From Cristatella mucedo (Eukaryota > Bryozoa > Phylactolaemata > Cristatellidae), in the NCBI GenBank assembly GCA_009760855.2, contig WPIO01000140.1:372001-436000 (forward strand): DNA of 64,000 bases. Direction: 5' to 3'. The notes below the pieces were generated by a model that was not told where the DNA came from, did not search any database, and saw only the letters and a program-made list of their open reading frames with translations. Shown here one piece after another: positions 32,077 through 64,000 of the stretch. The translations under genes were made by a program, and so were the position numbers. Positions within the stretch are counted from its first letter, which is position 1; each line of letters starts with the position of its first letter.

Positions 32077-32456
32077 CAAACCTGAAATCCTTTGGAGACC
32101 GTGCATTTAGTTCGTATGCTCTCAAAGCCTGGAACTCCCTCCCAACTTGCATCAGAACATCCCCTGACCTGACCGCATTTAAAAAGAACTTGAAGACACA
32201 CTTATTTAGGACAGCATTTCGTGGGTCCCTGTGATTCGTCCTTGATGTGCTTATGCGTGCTGACACTGTGCATGCTGCCACTAACTACATTTGCATGCTG
32301 ACCATGTGCATGTCACCCCTAACAATGTTATTCATTTTGTTTGTTTATCAAGCATGATTTTACTCACCATTCAATTGCATTTCCCTTTGCAGCAAATGTA
32401 AAGCGCCTAGAGAGAGATTAAGTTCTCCGAGGGTGCTTTATCAAGTGCATTATGTG
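32076..32456 (+). mobile_element. LINE-A 3' fragment joined to a (TA)n run
   Basis: It encodes LKSFGDRAFSSYALKAWNSL and FKKNLKTHLFRTAF, then the LINE-A 3' UTR and the hairpin tail, and is flanked on both sides by TA microsatellites. It is close to the copy at 23540. Confidence 0.85.
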
Positions 32457-32564
32457 TATATATATATATATATATATGTATATACATATATATACACATA
32501 TATATATATATATATATGTATATACACACATATATATGTGTGTGTGTATCATTGTATACAGGTG

Positions 32565-32640
32565 TGTAATAATAATAATAATAACAATACATTTGTCCTC
32601 AGAAAACTTAATCTCTTTCTAGGCACTTTACAAATGGGAT
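32565..32640 (-). repeat. LINE-A 3' tail fragment (reversed)
   Basis: (AAT)n, then ctcagaaaacttaatctctt, tctaggcactttac. Short and truncated. Confidence 0.75.
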
Positions 32641-33439
32641 GACTCTTGCTTCCTCCCTTCTTCTGCCTTCCCTAGCTCGAATCTTTGGTGCCTACGTCAC
32701 GGAGATTAGGGGTTGAGGGGCGGTCCAGCATTCAGGTATGACTTAAAGAAGACTAGAGCTAAACTTGTTTCTACGTCTTGGCCATTCCTTGGGCAACACT
32801 GAATGCACCACCAATCATAGGGGCCGTCAAGGGCACGCCTTCTTTGTTACTTTGAAAAGCGTGGCGGACATGGATGTGTGCATATCTGAAGACCTACAGT
32901 GAACAGTATATGGCTCTACAGTATATAGTGATTATATAGTGCATATCTGTACATACAGCTATATACTTTACCTGAATTTACATATGTTTGCATATGTGTG
33001 CGTGTGTGCGTGTGAGTGCATGTATGCCTGGATATATAAATGCTATATATACATATATATGTGTACACGCTATAGCATAGCTACTGGGTCAGTTTATACA
33101 TAGGCAGCAAACTCTTGTCCTCTGGCATGATCTGCATGATCTTCCCACGTACCTTTCCTTCTTGACGATATACTACAAGACGACACTAGTACAGATCCAA
33201 GATGATTTTGCATATCCGACTCAACGACAGATCTGTCCCTGCCATGGTGCCTTTTTGCTTAAGCTGACATAAAGAAGCAAAGGATTAATATACCTAAGCT
33301 TGAAAATGTTGCCAAAAAGTCGGCATCGCTCGGCATTTGAGGATTATTGATGGCTACAAGCCAAATCAATCCACTTTAGCTAGGGCTAAGTCCAAATTTT
33401 ATAGAGAAATAGTCGAATCACAGATAAATAGCCCCGGCA

Positions 33440-33530
33440 TTTTTTTCGAAGCATATGTAAAGAACCTAGAAAGATACTTAGCCATCTTGGGATGCTACAA
33501 GAATCTCTCATTAGTATTGATATTATGATA
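33440..33530 (+). repeat. LINE-A-like 3' tail, decayed
   Basis: aagcatatgtaaagaaccta, gaaagatacttagccatctt, gggatgctac resembles the tail hairpin with several changes. Confidence 0.5.
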
Positions 33531-33589
33531 TAAAAATATCATGTGCAATATCGAACACCTTCTCAACAATTTGCAAACAAGCATACTGC

Positions 33590-34250
33590 CCAGTGACCCA
33601 AATGCATAGCATAGCAGAGTGTTTACTCGAATTAAAGAGATTATTAGAGAGTGTATCCCCTACCCTCTGCGGTCACTACCAGACTCACATCGACACCCTC
33701 ACTCTTCTTCCCTTTGCTCTTTCGTGCCTGATTCTACTGAGCTCGTCACCAACTCTGTCTCCCAAGCTAGACAGACCACTAGTTTTCCGAGACCGAATCC
33801 CGACAGTTCTCCTTGTGAGTGGCATGGACTTGTTGCTGTCCACCACAACAGGTTTGGTAAATATGTCCCTGGTTACTGGTGAAGCACCAGGCCTTCTGAA
33901 TAAAAGAGTCGGCTCTAGATTATGAGTATGTAAGCAACCATCGACCAGTCTCCCTTCCTTCACCATTAGTATCTAGGACATTTCAACGAGTGGTGGCCCG
34001 GAAGCTAAACGACTACATTAGTTCATCGAATCTCTTGCTAGCAAGTTCGAATCGAGATTTGAAGCTAACCCCTCCCAGAAATCGCTGTGCTATATGCTTA
34101 ACTTGTGTATGATGCTAATTAATCAGGTAGGACTTCTCGACTGGTTCTCGTAGATCTTTCAGCAGAATTCGACACAATTGCCAACTCGATCCTGTTGGAT
34201 CGCCTCTCAACACGCCTTGGTATCACAAGGGATCCCTTGGGTCGTCACGT
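33590..34250 (+). mobile_element. LINE reverse transcriptase fragment (5' part), decayed
   Basis: Broken frames give NHRPVSLPSPLVS, FQRVVARKLNDYISSSNLL and then DLSAEFDTI and LLDRLSTRLGI. This corresponds to the YRPISLLP...F[ED]K motifs and the first catalytic Asp region of non-LTR RTs. It covers the part missing from the LINE-A copy at 23540. Confidence 0.7.
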
Positions 34251-34844
34251 GTGAAGCGTGCGCGCACTCTGACGTAGCAGGAGAGGCGCCGACCTGTGGC
34301 AGCCGCATAGTACAAGACGCGAATGTCGACTGCATAACCAGGCCAATACAAAAGGCGTTCTGGAGGCATTCCGGTGAGCATTCTCCGTCATCGAAGCACT
34401 TTCCCAGCTACCGGTCTGACACAAGCAGAAGCTGCAGGCAGGGAGCAAAGCGCTGCAGCGGCCCACATTAGCAGCTCACTCGGGCACATATCCGGAGATT
34501 TGTGAGCCAAAAGACCCGAAACAAAAGGTTCCTATTGATGGCTCCCTTCCTTAAGCCCCCAGAACGCTCCAAGGCAGGTTCGGACAACCCCGTGGGCTCA
34601 GATGATGCCCCCCTGGCGGGCTCGGCCCCCTCAAGGCCATGTGACATCGGGCACCAGCGAGAGGTGCCACTATGGCGGGTGCAGCGCCTTCTCGAAGAGC
34701 CGGCAAAAGGCAGGCAAAGGGCTGGAAAAGGCGATGGCAGCATGCGTATGCACGAGCATGCTTCGTGCCGTGCCCAGCGGAGCAACGTACCCACGCAGAG
34801 CAACGTCTGGTGCGAGCAGAAAAAACGCTAGTGCCCCGCGGCCT

Positions 34845-40733
<5,889 letters not shown>

Positions 40734-41560
40734 TTTGAGCCGTCGAGTTCGGAGATGACCTAGGAATGAAGCGGACATGGCACACGCATGTCGAAGCAAG
40801 AGGTGACACTGACGCGATGATGACAAGCTCGTGGCGGCACAGCGAGCCTGTCAGAAGCAGAAGGTGCTTCTGGCGAAGGAACGCGAAGAAAAGCAGAGCA
40901 GAAGCCTCGACAGCCCGATGACCGGAAGGCTTGGAAGGCTTGGTGACAGCGGGCGGTCGCAGCTGCTGCTGCTGCGGTAGGTGACACAGATCCAGCACTC
41001 GGCGCCGGGTGACCGGGCACAGCGGCGGCGCAGCCAGCATGAGGGCACGGCTTGAGCAAGCTCGAGCCAGCCAGCACGGCGATCGACGAGGCGATCGGCA
41101 AGCATACTTGACACAGCCACGATGGAGTGCGGCGACGGAGGCGAGTGCAGGATGCACGAGGTCAAATTCTAGAGCTCGAGCTCTAGACGCCGGCTTGCTC
41201 CGGAGGGCGGCGGCGGCGAGAGGCGTGCAGCAGAGAGTGGCTGCGGTGGTGACCGGCGGAGGAGAGTCGCAGCGCAAGCTTCGGGCTCATGACTAAAGCC
41301 GCTGAAACCGGTAGCAACCAGGCACCGTCAGCCTAGACAGCCAGACTCTGAGACGCTGAGCCAAAAGAGCATTGTGGAGAGTGTGGCCACGACCAAACAA
41401 TGGGCCAGATGAATGTTTATCAAAGCAAACACGGCTCTTTGGCCGAGCTAAGTATACGTGCGCACGGTTTGCACTACAAACAGCTGGAACCACTTTGCAT
41501 TGGACAAAGAACTTAGGAACATTCTGTGAGAGCTAGCTTCCTTAGATAAGCAGAGGCCGG

Positions 41561-41578
41561 CCAATGAGATTAGCCAAT
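41561..41578 (+). promoter_or_regulatory. Paired CCAAT boxes upstream of RAB23
   Basis: Two GCCAATGAG motifs occur at 41560 and 41573, 13 bases apart, about 830 bases upstream of the RAB23 ATG. CCAAT is the NF-Y site. The surrounding sequence is not otherwise repetitive. A role in driving RAB23 or a divergent transcript is inference. Confidence 0.3.
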
Positions 41579-42339
41579 GAGAGGGAGGATTGTGGGGGTG
41601 CACGTGCCGTCGACAACGATAATTGCCACATCAGCAGCTGTTTCTTTCCTTGAGTGATTGCTTGAGTATGCTACCAACAAACAACTCCAATGTCTAATTA
41701 CATTCTAGCTTTTACAAGCAACAGGGGCAAGCAGGGCGAGGGGTAGGCCAATGCTCAATCGTCACTCGAAACGCAAGCGAGAAACTAAACTAACAACACA
41801 GAGTTCGTCATCGGCGAGTTCATATTTTGCTTGACGTCTCTTGTAAGAAACCCTATCGAAATCAGCCGAAGGTCAAGGATAAATCACCAGCTACAAGCAG
41901 AAGTCAGAGAGATAGCCACTCCCAGCAAGATAGTTGAAAACCATATACTAAACGTCAGCACGGTCAGCACATCGGTTTTGTATGGCTTGGTGAAACGCTG
42001 CTAGAAATATAATTCAAAATGGAGCGCCCAGATGCTCAATGATCCAAATAGTAGATAGATAAAGTATAAGATAGTAATAGATAAATAGCTCGATCTAGAT
42101 CACACGGTAAATCAGCACGATGCTCCAATATAGTTAAGGCAGAACACGACTGAACCAGCAGCTAGATGCTAATCTTTGGCAAAAGTTTTCATCTGAGATA
42201 TCGACACGACTGCCGCAGGTACTGCGGTTTAATCTGAATCGTGACTCTAACGATTGATAGGCTTTCTAGAAATATGTACATGTAGTACATAGTACAATGT
42301 ACAATAGTGGGAGATTCAAAAAGATTGTGAAAACTTTTA

Positions 42340-42740
42340 CCAATAAAGTTAGTTTAATTCAAAAGCCCCATTAGTAAAGAAGGAGAAGAGCTTTAATGGG
42401 CGACGATCGCGGCCGACAGAAGCTTGGGCTCTGCCTGCAAGTCCTGGAAAGTGGAACTCACCTCCACGATTCTTACAAAACGACATCTACTCTCCTGCTG
42501 CCGACTACAACAGATTCTTTCTGAGCTGCTACGCCCATGCTACTCACTACCTAAACTGCTCTCCTGACCCAGCTATGCTTCTCACTTTCTCTTTGTTGCG
42601 TGAGATGAAGTCTTCGGCTGCCGTATCCATACCGAAAGCTGCTTAGGCTTAGAGTGCGCTATAGAAAACCCTTCTTCGTAACACCCACATAGTCATTGTG
42701 GCTGTGTGGAGTTACGGACGGAGATACATTACATTACTGC
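42340..42740 (+). mobile_element. LINE-B 3' fragment
   Basis: It parallels 10450-10800 over its length: gcgacgatcg...gacagaagcttgggctctgc, then actcactaccta, gcgtgagatgaagtct and a terminal gttacggacggagatacatt followed by acattac. Frames are broken. Confidence 0.7.
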
Positions 42741-42764
42741 TTGCAGTCGACAGCAAAGGATTGA

Positions 42765-42855
42765 ATAATGTAGGATTCGAAACCATGACCTGGATCACAG
42801 TGCGAGCACCTGGATTTCACAGCAACAGCCAAAGTTAAACAAACAGTAGCATGCT
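42765..42855 (-). mobile_element. SINE head, partial (reversed)
   Basis: On the minus strand: gaaatccaggtgctcgcact, gtgatccaggtcatggtttc, gaatc. B-box-like but degraded. Confidence 0.5.
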
Positions 42856-44870
42856 AAACAGTATCATGCGTGCACCACGTCGATGCAGCAAATTTTACTG
42901 TGGTGGGCTCACGCGCCCAACAATGACCAGCATATCTCACTAAACCAAAACCAAGAGAAGACGGCATTTCTATGGCTACCGATCGGTTACTTAGCCGGCC
43001 AAGGACGTCGTCCTCTATGTCAATTAGACTTTGCGAGTTACCAAGCTCACTGAAGTGAACCCGTTACTCTAATCCCAGACGAATACGTCGGCCAATCGGC
43101 CTGACACTATGAATCGTAAGAATGCTGACTCTCACATTTTTAGCTCCTTCAACTGGCGAGCCTCGCCTAGTCGGCAGACCGAGTGGCTTGTGGAATACAA
43201 TATTTCGAAACGTACGCATTGCACTTTGCTCAGACGGATTCGCATTGAGCACTGTTGGTGCAGCGTACCTTGGCTGCAAAGACACAGCGACCACTTACTA
43301 TCTATAGCCACGGTGAAAGATTGCAGTATTACATTGATTTAAAGCTACTGGTACGACCTCACTCGTTGCATTCGAATATGACCCTTGAATACCTACTAGT
43401 CCACTCGGAACCCAGTAAGCCGTAACCCGGTGAACTCGTAACCCAGTGAACCCTGCGTCCAGGAGCTGGAAATGGCGAAATAGAAGATGAATACAGCGTC
43501 GTGAAGCTAAAATATGCTAAATATGCAGTACAAATGGCTATTATAGAGCGCTAACCTCAAAGAGCACACAGCTCAAACCAACACTGTCAAACCTTCGCCC
43601 CCCCCCCCCATGAGTAGTAGCGGAGGCCGAGTAGATATTCCTCACAATCAAACGCTGCGAATTGACAACAATTTAAACTAGAGAGAAGTGAAAATCTCTA
43701 TAAGATGTTCAAAACTTCACTAATTTGAGTCTCGATCGGGCAATGCACATCCAAAATAACTTACTAGAGCATATAGCGGCATCTTCACGGCGCTTAAACC
43801 GCAGTTGTTACCGGAAGCAACGCCGCCGGATGTATACATGAGCGAGCTCATCCTATTCGAACCCCGCGGGGGTCTTAAATAAACTTAATTATCACATTCA
43901 CTCATCTTAATTTACCATAAAATAAAATAAAACTCATTATTTTACTATTTATGTAATTGACCTTCCAGATTCAACATTGTGCTCCTTTGCTTAAGGCGCT
44001 ATTCCTGCAGGTCCGCTGCACGGCTGTCATGCCGCTCTTCAAAGGTTAGCTTAGCTTCGGCTGTGGGTAGAGTATATTGCGCTGTGTCTAGCTTCTGCGG
44101 TCTGCGTCTATAGAAATTGCGAAATCTCAGTAGCAGGCCTTTAGCTGTGGCCTCGCCAGGAATAGTAATGCTGCGTCGGAGGCTGCACCGCTCATGAATG
44201 TCACGCTGGACCGGTGCGAAACGCTACTGCCTATTGTTTATGTCTTTGCCGTCCTTGTTTCTTTGGACCCTTTTTGACCCTAAATACTAAATTGACATTG
44301 CCCTTTTGGTGAGGCTCCACTTAAATGAGGTCAGCTCACACTATTGTACGCTCGGTTATACCACTAGATGTACCAACGTTTGTAAGTTCTTGTACCAGGG
44401 CTGGCTTTGGTGCTTTGTGAACCGCCCGAGAATATCCGGTGATCCAACAATTGATCTGTGTGCCCGTCGGGTAGTGCAATTGTGAGTCTTTTATGTGTTA
44501 AACCTTGTCGCATAATATCGCTGACCGGGTGATAGCTGCATCATCCTCGTAAACCTTCGCGCGCGGTATCTGCTACTTCCGCGGTGAGCTATTTTGACTC
44601 TCCTCCAGTCCGAACGTAGCACTTGGTCAAAAAATTGAGAATGTGATTTTATTGGCTATTGTAGGGCCGCAGTGTTTCCAAGTGTGAATATCATAACGAA
44701 CCCTCATAGGAAGCCAGCCGATTGTATGCAAGTGGATGTAGCAAGTTTGTGTAATTTGTCTCGTCTCGCCTCAAACATTTAAACCGAAATAAATTGAAAG
44801 CCTTCAGCTGAGAGAAAAGGGTTGCAAAAAGTAAGCTCCGAGCAAATGAAACGGCAGTCCGCTGCAATGG

Positions 44871-44950
44871 TTATGCTTAAACGTACCAAACTGTAGAAAT
44901 GACTTCGTGGTTATGCATAAACGTACCAAACTGTAGAAATGACTTCGTGG
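44871..44950 (+). repeat. 40-base tandem duplication
   Basis: ttatgcttaaacgtaccaaa, ctgtagaaatgacttcgtgg is repeated at once at 44911, with a single change (gctta to gcata). This implies a recent duplication or a polymorphic locus. Confidence 0.95.
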
Positions 44951-45074
44951 CCTTAAGCTGTCTGCTGTTAACACAGCCATCTACATCTATTCCTTTGCAA
45001 TGTACATGCAACTTATATCGCACCCAGTGATATATATGTCCTAATTTCAATTTTTGTAATTGTGTGCTAGGGTG

Positions 45075-45830
45075 ATAATGATAATAATAGCAGTAATAAT
45101 AACATTTGTGTAGTGCCATACGAGAACTCGAGATCTCGTTCTAGGCACTTGACGTTTAAGGGAAACTTGCGAATTGCATGGTGGCAGTACGAATAGTGAC
45201 AGCGTGTGTGCAAGCTCGAAACGTACAATTTACATAGGTGGGGCAAATGCTGTGAGGACCAGGTGGGTGTTTACCTTTTTTTAAAGTTACAAAGTCAGTT
45301 AATGTTGTGATGTCAGTCCCGAATGAGTTATTGGCTTTGGATGCATGCGAACTAAAGGCCCGGTCAGCACAGGATTTGATGTTGGTTAGAGGCACAGCTA
45401 AGTGACTTGAGTCAGAAGAGTGTGTGGGGAAATATGAAGAAGTAGTTCCAATAGGTAAGCCGGTACAAGATAATGGAAGGACCTAAAAGTGAGTGGCAGT
45501 CTTGAATTCGACATGCTACATGTATGAGAAGCCAGTATAGGTCGGAGAGAATTGGTAGAATGTTGCAGTTGCAACGCACACAACAGACATGCTTAGCTGC
45601 ATAGTTTTGCTCTAAGCATAAGCATCTTATTGCACAGGCAGCAGGAAATCTTACGAATGGTGAGTTGCAGAAGTCTAGTAGGGATGCCATAAATGGATGG
45701 ACCAACTTTGTCGTTGTATCTGTATCTAAGCAGGCCCGAATCCGTTACCGTGCTGCATAGCTGAAAGTTGGCCATTTTGACTGTGGACCTGAGGTGAGTC
45801 ATCTAGTTAGTCAAAGGTCACTTTGAGGCA
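45075..45830 (-). mobile_element. LINE-A, decayed copy (reversed)
   Basis: On the minus strand: MTHLRSTVKMANFQLCSTV, MASLLDFCNSPFVRFPA, ACAIRCLCLEQNYAAKHVC and LTNIKSCADRAFSSHASKA. This is the same order of motifs as the copy at 23540. The tail hairpin is at 45100-45150, facing left. Confidence 0.75.
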
Positions 45831-46243
45831 AGATACCCAAAGTGCATACAGATGCTACAGGCGATATACTGGCCATTGACTGTATGTAGCTGATTGTGTA
45901 AGATTACAGTGAGGTCATCGATCCTTGGCTGCTTTATTTTCACCTACTACGAAGTTGTCGTGCGTTGATCTAGTCTCAGTTACTGCAAGCCAGCTCTAGC
46001 TAAGCCGTGATGTAAAATGCCATCTCGGAGTTCCCATTTCTAGGATAACTGAAAAGTCTGTTCTGTTGATTTGCGTCGATGCAATACTGCCTGTCCTCTC
46101 TATTGAGTCTGCGAACCGACGGCTTCATTCGCCTTGTGTGTACCTGGCTGTGTCGTCCGTTCATGTGAATTTTGAAGCCTTGCAACGTGGCATAAGTTAA
46201 GTCTTTGTTAACCACTCTTGCTTCTTGCCGTTCAGCCGACCCG

Positions 46244-61992
<15,749 letters not shown>

Positions 61993-63690
61993 TCACTTTA
62001 AATGTAATATATATAGATTAAAAATCCTAACTGTCTTTCAGAAAAATGCTTTGTATATCCTTTGCTAGGAGCACCCAATGACCGGCTCTCAGGCTTGCCT
62101 AGGTGGAAGCTACCAGAGACGTCACCCTGTTACCTATGTGTGCCTTGCCATCGGCAGTGTCTGGGGGAAACTGCGATTGCTTCGAAGCATCGAGAAAGCT
62201 GACTAAGTAAGGTTGCTTGGAGGCTTCCGTTATCCATTAGTTCATTCATTAGTTCCGACTCACATAAAATAGCACTTTAAGGCTATGCATGAGCTGTAAA
62301 AGCAGAACTCGCAGATAGTAAGGCTCATGTGCAAACCTTAAGCCCTGCATGCAAGCCGGTAAAGTTACAGTGGCAGCAGGCTGCGGACAACCGGCTGACC
62401 AGATGAGGGCGCGTGAGCATGCACAAATGGCAAGTACGTAGGTCTCCTTAAGCACGTACTTTCTTACTCATGATGGTAAAAAAAACATGCTTTAAGCAGG
62501 GCTTAGCTGCTGTATTAGTTTCCATATTAGATGCTTGTCAGAACTTCGAATTCCGGAAATTCGGCATCTGGGACATCGGTAAAATGAGTGAAATGACCGA
62601 TTACAGGTAATCGCTAAATTACAGTGGTACAAGATGATCTCCCTGGCCGTACGCCTGTAGTGTTTACCTCCCATTTTCCACCCTAGGCTGAAGAAAGCAA
62701 ACTAGAGCGACTAAAACAAAAGGACGAACGCCCTGAGTGCTGAGTTTCATCCGATTGTTTCTGCTCGTCTGATTAATTTCCTGGTGGGAAACTTGAGTAA
62801 ATCAGCAGTGTTTACCTGCAGACCTTGACCTTACTTAGCCTTAGCACTTTTTCTCCAGTCTGTCGAAACGTTCGATTGATTTCTCGCGGTTGTGCCTGAT
62901 AACGTGATGCAGCTGCTGGGGTGGCAGCGTTCGCTTGCGTACCAAAGTGGAGTTATCCGTTTTAGTAGAAATAGTGAGGAATTTCATTGCGAGATGCTTA
63001 GTTGGCCTAACAGTGAGCAGTCGGCCCTGACGTGGTACAGCTGTAGCCCGGGAGAAAGAGGTGCCGGAGGCTAGCGGCCTTATCGTTGGGATCGACCAGG
63101 AAAGGGAGCCGCCAGCATTTATGCCAACTTGTTCTTTTCAACAGCGATGAGTGCTACGGAAATTATAAGTAGGTGGATGACCGCTGTCCCAGGCGTTCTC
63201 ATCCTCGTCCAATTCAATGGACCCTCCACAGCACCGTCGTTCGAATTGTCAATCGCGAGTGCAATCATTTTGATTGTGAATGGTTCGCTTGGGAGGTCCG
63301 TGCTGCTGAGGTTGGCAGAATTTGGTAAAATGTAGCGGCCGCTCGATGCGATGAGACCGTGTAGGGAAGCAGTTAAGCCAACTGAGCGTGCACCCATTAT
63401 AGACTGATCTCGAGGGTCAAGTGGACGTGTCGCTCGGTCGTACATTGCCCTGCCGGCGACACTAGTGGCCGCACAAAAAATAGACAGCGCGGGCGTGCCG
63501 AAGTAGGGCGGCCCTGGGAGTACCCGGTATAACCGAGCTGGTGCATGCCGCAGAGGCGAGGGCGACCGCAGCTTTAGCATCGCCGATAGAACCTTGGTAC
63601 CGAAGTAATCTTTCGTTCATTGCGGAGTTGTTCGTACCGAGTGATATTTGCCACAGCCAGAAAGGGCAAGCCACGCTAGGTGAATGATTA
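61993..63690 (+). other. Downstream of USP14, no gene recognised
   Basis: A 153-codon minus-strand frame at 63580-63119 has no motif I recognise. It may belong to the reversed LINE that continues to the right edge. Elsewhere only short frames are seen. Confidence 0.5.
62017..62022 (+). promoter_or_regulatory. Possible polyadenylation signal of USP14 (ATTAAA)
   Basis: An ATTAAA variant lies about 25 bases after the stop. An AATAAA also occurs inside the last codons (61978-61983), so the 3' UTR could be very short. Neither is proven. Confidence 0.3.
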
Positions 63691-63960
63691 GAGTTCAGTT
63701 AAGAGGCACAGTAGAGCAACGACAGGAGTGTAGGATTCAAGAACTTCAGCTGCCGGAGGAGTGAGCGTTGATTGGAACGCCGATTTGGAATCGATTCGCT
63801 GCTCGGTGAAAAGCCAGTACAGGTCGGAGAGATGCGAGATTGTTCGAAAGTTGTGACTTTACGACAGATAAGCCCAGCTGCCGAGTTCTTCACCATCTAT
63901 TCTTCAAGCATCTTGTTGCATAAGCCAGAAGAGCTGCAAGAGAGAGTTATAAAAAACCCC
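63690..63960 (-). mobile_element. LINE-A fragment at right edge (reversed)
   Basis: On the minus strand: VKNSAAGLICRKV, then in a shifted frame sequence like LHWLAVKQRIDFK (FSPSSESIPNRRS). This matches the VQNSAARLV...RIDFKVL part of LINE-A. Confidence 0.6.
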
Positions 63961-64000
63961 GACTGAAAAAAAAACCGAAAAAACGCGTCACAGCAATAGC

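Larger units (their letters stand above)
41600..46240 (+). other. Spacer between RAB23 and USP14
   Basis: The two genes are divergent. The stretch holds LINE-B (42340), a SINE head (42765), a poly-C run near 43598, the 40-base duplication (44871) and a reversed LINE-A copy (45075). The rest shows no recognisable gene. Confidence 0.6.

Overview
The window is eukaryotic, and almost certainly from an invertebrate animal. Coding sequence is split into short exons with GT...AG borders and matching phases. The genes are animal-type (a laminin alpha-like chain, RAB23 and USP14). Introns are packed with dinucleotide microsatellites, non-LTR retrotransposon remnants and tRNA-derived SINEs. The species cannot be named from sequence alone. 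Exons below were assembled by hand from splice motifs, phase agreement and remembered family patterns; no alignment or gene finder was run.

Layout. (1) About 1.5-30.2 kb, plus strand: the C-terminal part of a laminin alpha-like chain, with coiled-coil exons, one LG domain, about 560 residues of Ser/Thr-rich sequence in three exons, two more LG domains, a stop at 29949-29951 and an AATAAA at 30186. The 5' part lies off the left edge. (2) About 30.2-34.8 kb: repeat-rich spacer. (3) About 34.8-40.7 kb, minus strand: RAB23, with a start at 40733 and a complete G domain over five exons; the C-terminus is unresolved. A GC-rich upstream region and two CCAAT boxes lie at 40.75-41.6 kb. (4) 41.6-46.2 kb: spacer with LINE fragments. 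(5) About 46.2-62.0 kb, plus strand: USP14. Seventeen exons (the first tentative) sum to 1431 nt, an open frame of 476 residues with the catalytic Cys and His motifs present. (6) 62.0-64.0 kb: no gene recognised; a LINE fragment lies at the right edge.

Repeats. LINE-A has a 3' hairpin tail (AAAGCGCC...GGCGCTTT, then (ATT)n). It is seen as one 251-codon open fragment and many decayed pieces on both strands. LINE-B has a tail of 5-base TTACA-like units. Two tRNA-derived SINE groups carry a GGTCGTGGGTTCGA B-box-like core, and one of them ends in a LINE-A-like hairpin. The three genes have no obvious joint function: an extracellular matrix chain, a Hedgehog/cilium-linked Rab GTPase and a proteasome-associated deubiquitinase.

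No unknown multi-gene system was found. The observations most worth following are the LG-(Ser/Thr-rich)-LG-LG arrangement of the laminin, the SINE/LINE tail sharing, the 27-nt microexon candidate in USP14 and the CAG-repeat alternative end of RAB23.
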